Source: Bacillus pseudomycoides
Lineage (GTDB): Bacteria; Bacillota; Bacilli; Bacillales; Bacillaceae_G
Assembly: GCF_002551005.1 (NCBI RefSeq)
Contig: NZ_NVOY01000001.1
Coordinates: 133,888 to 197,887, forward strand
Direction: 5' to 3'
Length of the DNA: 64,000 nucleotides
Positions 34,724-46,400 of the stretch are shown one piece after another. The translations under genes were made by a program, and so were the position numbers. Under the pieces are notes generated by a model. It made no database searches. It was given only the letters and a program-made list of their open reading frames with translations, and had not been told where the DNA came from. Each line of letters starts with the position of its first letter. Position 1 is the stretch's first letter.

Positions 34724-35830
34724 TTGAATCGAAATTCACTCTACATAGCGCTTCGACTTCTCTTTGTTATTGCAGCAACTATATTAGGAATATGTGCGCT
34801 TTTGTATATAGCAGGTCTTGTCTATCCATTTATTATCGCTTTTGCAATTGCATATTTGATCAATCCAGTTGTAAACTTTCTCGATCGAAAACTACGATTT
34901 CCCCGTGCTTTGTCTGTCCTAATTAGCCTCATTCTTGTGTTTGGCGCTATCGTTGGGCTCGTTACGTATCTTGTAACAGAAGCTATTTCCGCAGCAACAT
35001 ATTTGTTACAAATCGTACCAGAAAAATTCCCGTCTCTAGTTCAATATTTACAGGAATTTGCACTTACCAATATTATGCCACTCTACAACGATTTAATTGC
35101 TAAGTTTAACCATCTCGGTGCAACACAACAAAGTACGATTACAACAAACATTCAAAATCTCGGTGCAGAAGCAACGCAACAAATGAAATCCATTTTGACA
35201 GCCATTATTAGCGGATTAACAAACTTCATTAGCGCTCTTCCGACCACCTTAACTGTTCTTGTATTCGTCTTGTTAGCTACTTTCTTTATTAGCTATGACT
35301 GGCACCACCTTGCCCGTAAAATAGAAAAGTTTTTACCTAATCGATTACACGGTTATGGAAAAACAATTTTTGTTGATTTACGAAAAGCTTTGTTTGGATT
35401 CGTAAAAGCGCAATTTACTCTCATATCCATGACTACCATTATCGTTCTAATCGGCCTTTTAATTTTGCGTGTACCGTACGCAATTACGATTGCTCTTATT
35501 ACAGGCGTTGTGGATTTGCTTCCATACTTAGGAACAGGTGCTGTTTTCGTTCCATGGATCATTTATGTATTCTTTACAGGAAATACTGCCTTCGCACTTG
35601 GTTTACTTATTTTATATATCGTTGTCATTGTGCAGCGTCAATTAATGGAACCAAAGGTATTATCATCTAACATAGGACTTGATCCACTGCCAACATTATT
35701 TTCTTTATTTATCGGATTTAAACTATTTGGTTTTTTAGGATTAATTATCGGTCCTGTCACACTCGTTTTATTAAATACATTGCATAAAGCAAATGTATTT
35801 AAAGATCTTTGGAAGTTTATAAAAGGGTAA
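34724..35830 (+). CDS. ytvI: AI-2E family transporter YtvI
   Basis: This 368-aa membrane protein of the AI-2E/PerM family has an N-terminal helix pair with FIIAFAIAYLINPVVNFLDRK, a central soluble loop, and C-terminal helices with GVVDLLPYLGTGAVFVPWI and LDPLPTLFSLFIGFKLFGFLG, the most conserved family block. Members export small molecules or ions; the substrate of YtvI is not established. The start is TTG (34724), 9 nt after AGAGGAGG. It is monocistronic, with a terminator 15 nt after the stop. Confidence 0.9.
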   Translation: MNRNSLYIALRLLFVIAATILGICALLYIAGLVYPFIIAFAIAYLINPVVNFLDRKLRFPRALSVLISLILVFGAIVGLVTYLVTEAISAATYLLQIVPEKFPSLVQYLQEFALTNIMPLYNDLIAKFNHLGATQQSTITTNIQNLGAEATQQMKSILTAIISGLTNFISALPTTLTVLVFVLLATFFISYDWHHLARKIEKFLPNRLHGYGKTIFVDLRKALFGFVKAQFTLISMTTIIVLIGLLILRVPYAITIALITGVVDLLPYLGTGAVFVPWIIYVFFTGNTAFALGLLILYIVVIVQRQLMEPKVLSSNIGLDPLPTLFSLFIGFKLFGFLGLIIGPVTLVLLNTLHKANVFKDLWKFIKG

Positions 35831-35844
35831 TAGCTACATCACCT

Positions 35845-35874
35845 AAAACAAGGAGAAGTTCCTCCTTGTTTTTT
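35845..35874 (+). terminator. Terminator after ytvI
   Basis: AAAACAAGGAG and CTCCTTGTTTT form an 11-bp stem followed by TTTTTTA. Confidence 0.9.
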
Positions 35875-35956
35875 TATTTATAAAAATGAATAAAAATACT
35901 ATATTTTCCTTCGTTTTTCTACAAGTGAATAAATATTCATCTGTTTTTTCGACAAA

Positions 35957-35997
35957 AAATAACACTTGAAGAGTTTTTCTCTCTCAAGCGTTATTTT
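35957..35997 (-). terminator. Terminator after fxsA
   Basis: AAAATAACGCTTGA and TCAAGTGTTATTTT on the minus strand form an imperfect stem overlapping the fxsA stop, followed by TTTTGTCG. Confidence 0.75.
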
Positions 35998-36380
35998 TGC
36001 ACAATAATTGTATTGTTTCGATTTATTTTTCGTTCCATCCATTTGATGATCATATATTTCACGGGCTTCCTCGTTGCTGGAATCAGTAAAATCATTCCTA
36101 CACAATCCGTTATATAGCCAGGAATCATTAAAAGTATACCGCCAGCAAAAATACAAATTGCATCCAATACCGCATCGCCCGGAAGCTCACCTCTACTGAG
36201 CCGATATTGAATATCTCTCCATACAGCTAATCCTTGCCGCTTTGCTATATATGCTCCAGTTATACTCGTTAGCATAATAATACAAAATGTCGGCCATAAC
36301 CCAATCCACTGACTTGATCCGATCAGCACCGTAATTTCTAATGCTGGAATTAAAATAAACAAGAAGAGAAACACTTTCAT
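35991..36380 (-). CDS. fxsA: FxsA family membrane protein
   Basis: This 129-aa protein has two hydrophobic segments at the N-terminus (FLFLFILIPALEITVLIGSSQ and PTFCIIMLTSITGAYIAKRQG), then ILLMIPGYITDCVGMILLIP and a basic tail, the FxsA (YtzA) layout. In E. coli FxsA affects phage T7 exclusion by F; the normal role is unknown. The ATG at 36380 is preferred because AGAGGTG lies 7 nt upstream; the open frame starts at a GTG 9 nt earlier. It lies downstream of pyk. Confidence 0.88.
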   Translation of the reverse strand: MKVFLFLFILIPALEITVLIGSSQWIGLWPTFCIIMLTSITGAYIAKRQGLAVWRDIQYRLSRGELPGDAVLDAICIFAGGILLMIPGYITDCVGMILLIPATRKPVKYMIIKWMERKINRNNTIIVQK

Positions 36381-36424
36381 TCCTCTCACCTCTTTTTCTA
36401 AATCTTTATATTTTCAAATTTTGT

Positions 36425-36452
36425 AAAAAAAAGAGAAGGATTTGCATCCTTC
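36425..36452 (-). terminator. Terminator after pyk
   Basis: GAAGGA-tgcaaa-TCCTTC on the minus strand is followed by CTCTTTTTTTT. Confidence 0.8.
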
Positions 36453-36467
36453 CCCACATATTATTAC

Positions 36468-38225
36468 TTATAGCACTTCCGCATGTCCATTATATACAAT
36501 TCCACGTGCTGCATCAACTGTTACTTCTTGGCCACTTTTTAGCGTAGCAGTTGCAGTTGTTACACCAACGATAACTGGAATACCGATTGATACACCAACA
36601 ACCGCTGCATGGCTTGTTAATCCGCCTTCTTCTACAACAAGTGCTGCTGCTTTTTCAATCGCAGGAATCATATCTTTATCAGTGCTTACTGTAACAAGAA
36701 TAGAACCTTCTGTTACGTTCGCTATTGCTTCCTCAGCTGTTTTAGCTACAACAACTTTACCTTTTGCCGTTTTACGACCAATTCCTTGTCCTTTAGCGAT
36801 TTGTTCGCCAACAACATGAATTTTCATTAAGTTTGTTGTGCCAGTTTCAGCAAGCGGTACACCAGCAGTGATTACAACTGTATCACCAAGACCAATCATC
36901 TCTGCATCCATAGCTGTTTGAATCGCTGTTTCTAACATTTCATCTGTAGATTTTGCTTTTTCTTCTGCCATATACGCTCGTACACCCCAAGATAGCGCAA
37001 GACGACGACATACTTGTTCATTAGATGTTACAGCTACAATTGGAGATTTCGGACGATATTTAGAAATCATTTTTGCAGTATATCCACTTTCTGTAGGAGC
37101 TACGATTGCCGCTACATCAAGTGCAAGCGCTGTATGTGCAACAGATTGACTAATTGCATCTGTGATTGAGTAAGATTGCTCTTTAAGACGTTTTTGGAAC
37201 ATATCTTCATATTGCAGTGATTTTTCAACACGAAGTGCAATATTCGCCATCATTTTCACTGCTTCAACTGGATATAAGCCTGCTGCTGTTTCACCAGAAA
37301 GCATGATTGCATCTGTACCATCGAAAATAGCGTTTGCTACGTCACTTGCTTCCGCACGTGTCGGACGAGGGTTACGTTGCATAGAATCTAACATTTGCGT
37401 TGCAGTGATAACTGGCTTTCCTAATACGTTACATTTTTTGATTAGACGCTTTTGTACTAACGGTACTTCTTCTGGTGGAATTTCTACACCCATGTCACCG
37501 CGGGCTACCATTAAACCGTCAGAAACTTCTAAGATAGAGTCGATATTATCGATACCTTCTTGGTTCTCGATTTTTGGAATAATTTGAATGTACCCTGCGC
37601 CGTGTGCTTCTAATAGCTCACGAATTTCTAATACGTCAGATGCTTTACGTACGAAAGAAGCTGCAATGAAATCAACACCTTGCTCAATACCGAAGACGAT
37701 ATCTTGAATATCTTTTTCCGTAATACCAGGAAGTTTAATACTTACGTTTGGTACGTTTACACCTTTTTTATTTTTTACCATACCGCTGTTTAATACTTTT
37801 GTGCGGATATCGCCGTTTCCTTTTTCAATTACTTCTAACTCAATAAGACCATCATCAATTAGAATGCGAGAACCTGGGTCTACATCATCATAAAGTCCTG
37901 CATAAGTTACAGAGAACTTTTCAGCAGTTCCTAACACTTGCTCTGTAGAAATAACAACTTCTGCACCTGTTTTTAGTTCAGCTTGTCCGTCTACAAAGTC
38001 ATGTGTACGAATTTCTGGACCTTTTGTATCAAGTAAGATCGCTACAGTTTTACCTGTTTTCTTCGCAGCTTCACGAATCGTTTTAATGCGTAATCCATGC
38101 TCCTCATGACTACCATGAGAGAAGTTTAAACGACAAACGTTCATACCTGCTCCAATTAATTGTTCTAACTTCTCAATACTTTCACTAGCGGGACCGATCG
38201 TACATACAATTTTAGTTTTGCGCAT
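36468..38225 (-). CDS. pyk: Pyruvate kinase with C-terminal PEP-utilising domain
   Basis: This 585-aa enzyme has [42 protein letters not shown] (substrate and K+ binding), [15 protein letters not shown] with the active-site Lys, and [12 protein letters not shown]. Residues of about 475-585 form the extra domain ([21 protein letters not shown], with TSH) typical of Bacillus and Geobacillus enzymes, resembling the phosphohistidine domain of PEP synthase. It makes pyruvate and ATP from PEP. TTGGAGGTGCGGT precedes the ATG. It follows pfkA by 54 nt, with a cre-like site in the gap. Confidence 0.97.
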   Translation of the reverse strand: MRKTKIVCTIGPASESIEKLEQLIGAGMNVCRLNFSHGSHEEHGLRIKTIREAAKKTGKTVAILLDTKGPEIRTHDFVDGQAELKTGAEVVISTEQVLGTAEKFSVTYAGLYDDVDPGSRILIDDGLIELEVIEKGNGDIRTKVLNSGMVKNKKGVNVPNVSIKLPGITEKDIQDIVFGIEQGVDFIAASFVRKASDVLEIRELLEAHGAGYIQIIPKIENQEGIDNIDSILEVSDGLMVARGDMGVEIPPEEVPLVQKRLIKKCNVLGKPVITATQMLDSMQRNPRPTRAEASDVANAIFDGTDAIMLSGETAAGLYPVEAVKMMANIALRVEKSLQYEDMFQKRLKEQSYSITDAISQSVAHTALALDVAAIVAPTESGYTAKMISKYRPKSPIVAVTSNEQVCRRLALSWGVRAYMAEEKAKSTDEMLETAIQTAMDAEMIGLGDTVVITAGVPLAETGTTNLMKIHVVGEQIAKGQGIGRKTAKGKVVVAKTAEEAIANVTEGSILVTVSTDKDMIPAIEKAAALVVEEGGLTSHAAVVGVSIGIPVIVGVTTATATLKSGQEVTVDAARGIVYNGHAEVL

Positions 38226-38245
38226 ACCGCACCTCCAAATATTTC

Positions 38246-38259
38246 TGAAAACGTTACCA
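38246..38259. promoter_or_regulatory. cre-like box between pfkA and pyk
   Basis: TGAAAACGTTACCA fits the cre pattern TGWAANCGNTNNCA. It lies about 20 bp upstream of the pyk start and downstream of the pfkA stop, where CcpA could act as a roadblock or activator. It is a single-site match found by eye. Confidence 0.35.
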
Positions 38260-38279
38260 TTTACTTTATATTACACCAA

Positions 38280-39245
<966 letters not shown>

Positions 39246-39331
39246 TCACCTCATAAAGATTATTTGCCTTATAATAAAATAACATGAAGAAATACAAAAT
39301 GACAATGGAGAAGATGTGTCTTTTTTCATAA

Positions 39332-39368
39332 GAAAAACGTGCATTCGCGAGATGGAACGCACGCTTTT
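39332..39368 (-). terminator. Terminator between accA and pfkA
   Basis: AAAAAGCGTGCGTTCC-atctcgc-GAATGCACGTTTTTC on the minus strand forms an imperfect stem with a T run, just after the accA stop. Confidence 0.85.
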
Positions 39369-39369
39369 T

Positions 39370-40344
39370 CTATTTTACCCCAATGGAAGCGTTTGAAAAC
39401 GAAACTTGCCCAATTTTCATAAATTTTTCGTAGCGATTTTCGACTAGTTGTTCTTTCGAAACGTCTTCTAATTGTTGGAATGTCTTCTGCAATGTACGAT
39501 TTATATATTCCGCTTGCTTCACTACGTCGCGATGTGCACCGCCGCGAGCTTCTGGAATAATTTCATCAATGACACCTAATTCTTTCAAATTAGCTGCTGT
39601 AATTTTCATCGTTTCTGCAGCTTCTTTTGATTTCGTAGCATCTTTCCAAAGAATTGTCGCTGCTCCTTCAGGCGAAATAACCGAATATGTGGAGTTTTCT
39701 AGCATGTGTACATAGTTACCTACGCCAAGTCCTAACGCACCGCCACTTCCTCCTTCACCAATTACGATACAAATAACAGGTACAGTGAGTCCAGCCATTT
39801 CAAATAAATTGCGTGCAATTGCTTCACTTTGCCCACGCTCTTCAGCTGCTTTTCCTGGATATGCACCCTTTGTATCAACAAAACAGATGATTGGACGATT
39901 AAATTTTTCAGCTTGCTTCATAAGACGTAATGCCTTACGATATCCTTCCGGATGAGGCATTCCGAAATTACGGCGAATATTTTCTTTCGTATCTTTCCCG
40001 CGTTGATGACCGATTACTGTAACAGGCATCCCGTTATATTTCGCAATCCCGCCAACAATTGCTGCATCATCACCAAATAATCGATCTCCGTGACATTCAA
40101 AGAAATCAGTAAATAAGCGCTCAATGTAATCCAGTGTTGTCGGTCTTTCGGCATGACGAGCAATTTGAACACGGTCCCACACTTTCAAGTTACCGTATAT
40201 TTCTTCTTCTAAGTGCTCTAATTTTCCTTCCAAGATACGAATCTCTTCACTGAAGTCCATCTGGCTGTTTTTCGTATACTCTTTTAACTCGCTAATTTTA
40301 TTTCTTAGCTCAACAACTGGTTTTTCAAATTCTAATTCTGCCAT
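39370..40344 (-). CDS. accA: Acetyl-CoA carboxylase carboxyltransferase subunit alpha
   Basis: This 324-aa crotonase-fold subunit has [18 protein letters not shown] at the N-terminus, then [56 protein letters not shown], and [16 protein letters not shown] (oxyanion glycine-rich loop). With AccD it transfers carboxyl from biotin to acetyl-CoA, producing malonyl-CoA for fatty acid synthesis. It overlaps accD by 13 nt, which supports equimolar, translationally coupled synthesis. Confidence 0.97.
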   Translation of the reverse strand: MAELEFEKPVVELRNKISELKEYTKNSQMDFSEEIRILEGKLEHLEEEIYGNLKVWDRVQIARHAERPTTLDYIERLFTDFFECHGDRLFGDDAAIVGGIAKYNGMPVTVIGHQRGKDTKENIRRNFGMPHPEGYRKALRLMKQAEKFNRPIICFVDTKGAYPGKAAEERGQSEAIARNLFEMAGLTVPVICIVIGEGGSGGALGLGVGNYVHMLENSTYSVISPEGAATILWKDATKSKEAAETMKITAANLKELGVIDEIIPEARGGAHRDVVKQAEYINRTLQKTFQQLEDVSKEQLVENRYEKFMKIGQVSFSNASIGVK

Positions 40345-41201
40345 GACGCCACTTCCTCCCCTTGATGAACTTCTAAAATCTTACGGAGCGTGTCTCTCAT
40401 ATCATCGCGATGCACAACTGCATCTAATTGTCCATGGTCCAATAAGAACTCTGCCGTTTGGAAATCCTCTGGCAATTTCTCACGAACCGTCTGTTCAATT
40501 ACACGACGACCAGCAAATCCAATTAATGCACCAGGTTCCGCTAAATTATAATCACCAAGTGAAGCAAAGCTCGCGGAAACTCCACCTGTCGTTGGATGCG
40601 TCATAATTGAAATGAATAAACCACCTGCATTGCTATGTTTTTTCAAAGCTATACTTGTCTTCGCCATTTGCATTAAGCTTAAAATACCCTCTTGCATACG
40701 AGCTCCGCCTGATGCAGTAAAAATAATAAACGGCGCTTTCATTTCATATGCTTTTTCAACAGCACGCGCAATTTTTTCACCTACAACAGAGCCCATGCTT
40801 CCCATTCGAAACCTTGAATCCATAACCGCAACAACAACAAGCATATCTTCGATTGTTCCTTCTCCTGTCACAACCGCTTCATTTAATCCGGTTTTTTTAC
40901 GATCACTCTCGAGTTTCTCCTCATAGCCAGGGAATTGAAGCGGGTTTGCCGAAATCATTTCTTTGTCATATTCACGAAATGAGTTTTCATCTAACAAACT
41001 TTCAAGACGCTCCCATGCATTCATCGGGTGATGATAGCCACAGTTTACACATACTTTTAAATTTTTCAGAAGTTCTTTCGTATACATGATTTTTTTACAT
41101 TTCGGACACTTTGTCATGACACCGTCCGGTACATCTTTTCGTACCTGCTCTGAAGGAATTGCAGCATACTTTTTCTTCTTTAGGAATAAATCTCGTAGCA
41201 A
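40332..41201 (-). CDS. accD: Acetyl-CoA carboxylase carboxyltransferase subunit beta
   Basis: This 289-aa subunit has the N-terminal zinc ribbon CPKCKKIMY...VCVNCGYH (four Cys), then the carboxyltransferase core with [22 protein letters not shown] and [20 protein letters not shown] and [18 protein letters not shown]. It pairs with AccA. The start is TTG at 41201, 8 nt after AAAGGAGG. It is first in the accDA operon and lies downstream of the GntR-type regulator and malic enzyme. Confidence 0.97.
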   Translation of the reverse strand: MLRDLFLKKKKYAAIPSEQVRKDVPDGVMTKCPKCKKIMYTKELLKNLKVCVNCGYHHPMNAWERLESLLDENSFREYDKEMISANPLQFPGYEEKLESDRKKTGLNEAVVTGEGTIEDMLVVVAVMDSRFRMGSMGSVVGEKIARAVEKAYEMKAPFIIFTASGGARMQEGILSLMQMAKTSIALKKHSNAGGLFISIMTHPTTGGVSASFASLGDYNLAEPGALIGFAGRRVIEQTVREKLPEDFQTAEFLLDHGQLDAVVHRDDMRDTLRKILEVHQGEEVASWQN

Positions 41202-41249
41202 AGTTTGACCCTCCTTTAGGTGATAAAAGAGCTAAGGTTAACGAGTAAG

Positions 41250-41293
41250 AAAATGGGGCTAACACCTAAATCAATTGGTGTTAGCCTTATTTT
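41250..41293. terminator. Terminator between the GntR-family gene and accD
   Basis: GGCTAACACC-(10 nt)-GGTGTTAGCC is a perfect 10-bp stem with AAAAT/ATTTT extensions on both sides. Confidence 0.85.
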
Positions 41294-41404
41294 CTCAATT
41301 TGCCTTATAACCCGTCTCTTTACGTTTAACTTTAAACGTTATCTTGCAGAATTTGTGTCAGAACGTGTCATGGTTATTTCGACAAATTTTGTATAAAGTA
41401 AACA

Positions 41405-41442
41405 TTTATCTTGCTTATTCATACATGTATAAGCAAGATAAA
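41405..41442. other. 14-bp perfect inverted repeat after the GntR-family gene
   Basis: TTTATCTTGCTTAT-(10 nt)-ATAAGCAAGATAAA ends one base before the stop codon of the regulator. It has no strong T run, so it may be a weak terminator, a mRNA 3' stabiliser or a protein site. Confidence 0.6.
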
Positions 41443-41443
41443 C

Positions 41444-42079
41444 TCACAAATGAAACTGTATATTTTCCATTATCTCATCGTACAACTCTAATGCTGTTTG
41501 TTCTTGTTTATTCTGTAATGCTATATATAGCTTTTCATGTAGCTCTCGCGCGTTTAAATGAACATCACAAGAAAGCGTTGAAGCGTAGTCACGTACAATC
41601 ATCCAAACACGATACATTAAATAATTATCGACTTGTTCTACAAGCATTTTTAAAAAGGTTTGATGAAATACTGCGACAGATGATTGTTCATCAGAAAAAA
41701 TTTTTCGAAGTGCCTTTAAGCTGCATTCTGCCTGTGTTTGACATAAGACACGAATCGCGTCTTTCTCAAGCAATTCTTTCGTTTGTAACAAATCCCGCCG
41801 TGTCTTTTCATCTTGTAATACGAACGGTGCAATTAATTGCACCAGACCGTTTTCATAAAAGTTTCGAATGAACGTTCCTTCACCGCGCCGCGTTTCAATT
41901 AGACCTACTAGTTCTAACGATCTGAGCGCTTCACGAACAGATGAGCGTCCGACATTTAAACGTGCACTTAGCTCACGTTCAGATGGAAGGCGGTCGCCCG
42001 CCTTCAATCCATCTTCTTGTATGATCAAACGAATTTTTTTTACTATTTCTAGATATACTTTTGTTTGTGATGATGCCAA
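41444..42079 (-). CDS. FadR/GntR-family transcriptional regulator
   Basis: This 211-aa protein has an N-terminal winged helix typical of GntR (EDGLKAGDRLPSERELSARLNVGRSSVREALRSLELVGLIETRRGEGTFI, residues about 18-68) and an all-helical FCD-type C-terminal domain containing His residues (HQTFL; HLNARELHEKLY) that usually bind a metal and a carboxylate ligand. It lies 14 nt after malic enzyme and upstream of accDA, so an organic acid of central metabolism is a reasonable ligand guess. The target genes are unknown. Confidence 0.85.
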   Translation of the reverse strand: MASSQTKVYLEIVKKIRLIIQEDGLKAGDRLPSERELSARLNVGRSSVREALRSLELVGLIETRRGEGTFIRNFYENGLVQLIAPFVLQDEKTRRDLLQTKELLEKDAIRVLCQTQAECSLKALRKIFSDEQSSVAVFHQTFLKMLVEQVDNYLMYRVWMIVRDYASTLSCDVHLNARELHEKLYIALQNKQEQTALELYDEIMENIQFHL

Positions 42080-42093
42080 TGAACATTCCTCAC

Positions 42094-43332
42094 TTATTCT
42101 TTGCCGATAATCGCTAGATTTCTCGTTCTTTCAGCTATTTCCTGCGGATCAACTTGACGGCGAGCAACACCTGTTTCCATCGCAGCCTTTGCAACGTACG
42201 CTGCTACTTGCGGTGCTACGCGTGCATCGAATGGAGCTGGAATAATATAATTAGCATTTAACTCTTCTTCTGATACAAGTCCAGCAATAGCTTGTACTGC
42301 TGCCACTTTCATTTCTTCGTTAATTTGCGTTGCATGGACATCAAGAGCACCGCGGAAAATACCAGGGAAAGCTAACACGTTGTTTACTTGGTTTGGGAAA
42401 TCTGAGCGTCCCGTACCGACAACTGCTGCTCCAGCTGCTTTTGCCATGTCTGGCATAATTTCTGGATTTGGATTCGCCATCGCAAAGATAATTGCATCTT
42501 TGTTCATAGAACGAACCATTTCTTCTGTTAATGCGCCTTCTGCGGATACACCGATGAACACATCTGCATCTTGAATCACTTCTGCTAATGAACCTTCTAC
42601 ACGATTTTTATTCGTGTATTTTGCAACTTCATTTTTCACAGGATTCATACCGACAGGGCGTCCTTCAAAAATCGCACCTTTCGTATCGCACATAATAATG
42701 TCGCGTACACCGTAGCGATATAAAAGTTTAATAATTGCAATACCCGCTGCCCCAGCACCGTTTGCAACAACTTTAATATTAGACATTTTCTTTCCAACTA
42801 GCTTTAATGCATTCACAAGACCCGCTACTGTTACAATCGCTGTTCCGTGCTGGTCATCGTGGAATACAGGAATATTTGTTTCTTTTTTCAAACGCTCTTC
42901 AATAATAAAGCAGTTTGGTGCTGCAATATCTTCTAAGTTTACGCCGCCAAAAGTTGGCTCCATTAATTTTACAGTTTCAACAATTTTATCTACATCATTT
43001 GTATTTAAAGCAATTGGAAATGCATCTACACCAGCAAAGCTCTTGAATAGTACAGCTTTACCTTCCATAACAGGAAGTGATGCTTCCGGTCCAATATTTC
43101 CAAGACCTAATACAGCCGTTCCATCTGTTACAACTGCTACCATATTGCCCTTCATTGTATATTCGTATACCTTGCTCTTATCGTCATAAATAACTTTACA
43201 TGGTTCTGCAACCCCTGGAGAATACGCAAGACTTAAATCTTTTGCATTTTCTACCTTTACTTTTGATACGGTTTCTAGTTTTCCTTGATGCACTCTATGC
43301 ATGTGAAGTGCTTCTTCACGTAGTGTTGACAA
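42094..43332 (-). CDS. NAD(P)-dependent malic enzyme (YtsJ type)
   Basis: This 412-aa enzyme has LAYSPGVAEPCK, GLGNIGPEASLPVMEGKAVLF (catalytic Lys region), LEDIAAPNCFIIEE and FHDDQHGTAIVTVAG (metal Asp), then the Rossmann motif NGAGAAGIAI. It decarboxylates malate to pyruvate with NADP or NAD and matches B. subtilis YtsJ. The TTG at 43332 gives MSTLREEALHMH, in register with the YtsJ start and 10 nt after AGGAG; the open frame extends 66 nt further up without a well-spaced ribosome site. It is followed closely by a GntR-family gene. Confidence 0.9.
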   Translation of the reverse strand: MSTLREEALHMHRVHQGKLETVSKVKVENAKDLSLAYSPGVAEPCKVIYDDKSKVYEYTMKGNMVAVVTDGTAVLGLGNIGPEASLPVMEGKAVLFKSFAGVDAFPIALNTNDVDKIVETVKLMEPTFGGVNLEDIAAPNCFIIEERLKKETNIPVFHDDQHGTAIVTVAGLVNALKLVGKKMSNIKVVANGAGAAGIAIIKLLYRYGVRDIIMCDTKGAIFEGRPVGMNPVKNEVAKYTNKNRVEGSLAEVIQDADVFIGVSAEGALTEEMVRSMNKDAIIFAMANPNPEIMPDMAKAAGAAVVGTGRSDFPNQVNNVLAFPGIFRGALDVHATQINEEMKVAAVQAIAGLVSEEELNANYIIPAPFDARVAPQVAAYVAKAAMETGVARRQVDPQEIAERTRNLAIIGKE

Positions 43333-43441
43333 ACGATCCACTCTCCTCATATTTTCTTGCTGCATTACATTATTCATTCTCCAAAGTGGTCTGACCACGA
43401 ATGCTATTACTACTATAATCGAAATGATAGGAAATTGTCCA

Positions 43442-46400
43442 TTATATTTTTACAACGACATTTTCCTTGCCGACTATCTCATATAGCGCTTGTAAACATT
43501 CTTCACTTGGATGAATGGATAAGTTACGAGATAATTGTACCATCTTATGCTCTTTTTCATAATAAATTAGTACTTTCGCAAAACCTGAATAGTTAAACAA
43601 TATTTTCGTGACATTGCTTAACAGCCTTTTTTCATACTGTGATGGTATTTTCACGTAAATAGAAGCGTCTTTCATTTCCTCGTAAGTATCCATCTCCTCT
43701 AACGGATACAACCCATTTACAATCCATTGGAGCTTATTGTTTCGCTTTTCAATTGTCCCTTCTATTAAAACAATTTCTCCTTCTTGTAATCGCTCCGCAA
43801 AATGGATATACGTTTCAGGAAATACAACCCCTTCCATTTCATGATTTTGATCACAGAACGTGATAAACGCCATCTTTTGTAATTTTTTCGTCCGAATTAC
43901 TTTTATATTTGTCAAATATACAATGACCCGTTGCACTTTTCTTTGCTGCTTCATCGCCCCTGCAAGTGTTGGGATTTCCAATTCCTTAACAAGCTTTGCG
44001 TACTGTGCAGTTGGATAACTTGTTAAATAAAAGCCTAGCGCTTCTTTTTCCTTATTTAACTGCTGGATAAAAGTTAGCTCTGCCTCTTGTGCATACTCTG
44101 ACTTCGGCACAAGCTCCTCACCAATTTCCCTTGCTAAGCTCGCGTATTCTAACGCACCCTTAATACTGTTAAATAAGGCGGAACGCGAAACGTTAAAATC
44201 ATCGAAACAACCGGCCCAAATCATCGTTTCTAAATTGCGCTCTGTCACAAATTTTGCCGGCATGCGCAAACAAAACTCAAATAAATCTTGAAACGGCTTT
44301 TTATTTCTTTCTTCAATTACAGCGTTTACCGTCGCCATCCCTACATTACGAATCGCAAGTAAACTATACCGAATCGCATTTCCTTCCACTTGAAACTCAT
44401 GACTGCTCTTATGAAGAGACGGTGGCAAAACGCGGAACCCTTTCCGCTTCGTTTCCCGAACATATTGTACAATCTTCTCTTCATTTCCAATTGCGCTTGA
44501 TAATAATGCTGTCATAAACTGAAGCGGATAATTTGCTTTTAAATAAGCAAGCTGATATCCAATCATACTATAAGCAACTGCATGACTTCGGTTGAATCCA
44601 TAATTGGCAAATCGAACAATTAAATCATAAATTTGCTGGGCAGTTTCTTCATCATATCCATTTTGCAAGCACCCTTTCACGAAGTGCGTGCGCTCTTCGT
44701 CTAAAATATCACGATTTTTCTTACTTACGGCGCGGCGTAATAAGTCAGCCTCACCAAGAGAAAATCCTGCTAAACGAGAGGCAATTTGCATAATTTGCTC
44801 TTGATAAACGATAACACCATACGTATTTTCTAAAATTGGTTTCAAATCAGGATGCAAATAATGAATGGCACTTTTTCCATGTTTAGAATCAATAAAAACT
44901 GGTATTTGCTCCATCGGTCCTGGGCGATATAATGCGTTAACCGCAACAATATCTTCAAATTCATTCGGTTTTAGCGAACGCAGAACATTCCGCATTCCAC
45001 TTGATTCGAGCTGAAAAATTCCTGTCGTATCCCCTCGTCCAAGGAGTGCAAATGTATTTACATCTTGAAGAGGCAATTTCCGTGTGTCTAAACTTGTCCC
45101 TATTGTCTTCACAATAAACATGCGAATATTTTCAAGCAATGTTAAATTACGCAGACCAAGAAAGTCCATTTTTAACAGACCAAGTTCTTCTAATACTTCT
45201 GCTGAATATTGCGTGACGTATACATCATCATGGCCGCCTTGAATGGCAACACTATTTGTAAGCGGCTCTTCACTCATAATCACTCCGGCTGCATGAATAG
45301 ACGTATGACGCGGCAACCCTTCTACACGCTTTGCAATATCAAATACCCTTTGAAAAATTAGGTTACTTTGTAGATAACTTTGTAATGATGGCGATTCTGC
45401 GTAAGCTTCTTCCAACGTAATCCCAACTTTAGACGGAATATGTTTTGAAAAAATATCAATTTCATTTGGCGGCAGTCCCATTACTCTTGCAATATCACGA
45501 ATTGCCGCTTTTGCTGCAAGTGTTCCAAACGTTACAATTTGAGCCACGCGCAGTTCTCCGTACTTATTTTTCACATAACGAATCATTTCATCGCGGCGAA
45601 TATCTGGAAAATCAATATCGATATCAGGAAGTGTAACGCGCTCTGGATTTAAGAAACGTTCAAATAGTAAATTATATTGAATCGGGTCGATGTCTGTAAT
45701 TTCCAGCACATAAGATACAAGTGACCCAGCTGCCGAACCACGGCCTGGTCCTGTTAAAATGCGCTGCTCGTGAGCGTATTTCATAAAGTCCCATACGATA
45801 AGAAAATAATCACTAAATCCCATCCGAGAAATGGTATGCAGCTCATGATTTAAACGCACTTTATGCACATCTGTCACCGTTTCATAACGCTTCTTCAACC
45901 CTTCTTCACAAAGACGGCGTAAAAATTGATCAGATGATTCATTTGTTGGTACCGAGAACTTCGGCAATTGATTTGTATGAAACGGAATTTCTACGTGACA
46001 GCACTCCGCAATACGTAATGTGTTTTGAATCGCGTCTGGCATAGAAGCAAATAACACCTCCATTTCAGATGCTGATTTCATATAGTATTGATCAGTCTGC
46101 AGGCGCGGCCTGTCCGAATCAGTCATTTTTGTCCCATTATGAACAGATAATAAACACTCCTGCACAATTGCATCATTTTGTTTTACATAACGAATATCAT
46201 TTGTCGCTACAAGCGGAATCTCAAGTTGCTGCGCAAATGGTAGAAGCTCTTCTTGAAGCAACAATTCCTCTTGAACGGCATGGTGCTGCACGCTTATATA
46301 AAAGCTGGCAAATATATTTTTATACATATTTGCTACTTCCGCAGCAACCTCATATTTTCCTTGCAATAAAAGCTTTTCAATTTCTCCATCTTTTCCAGGA

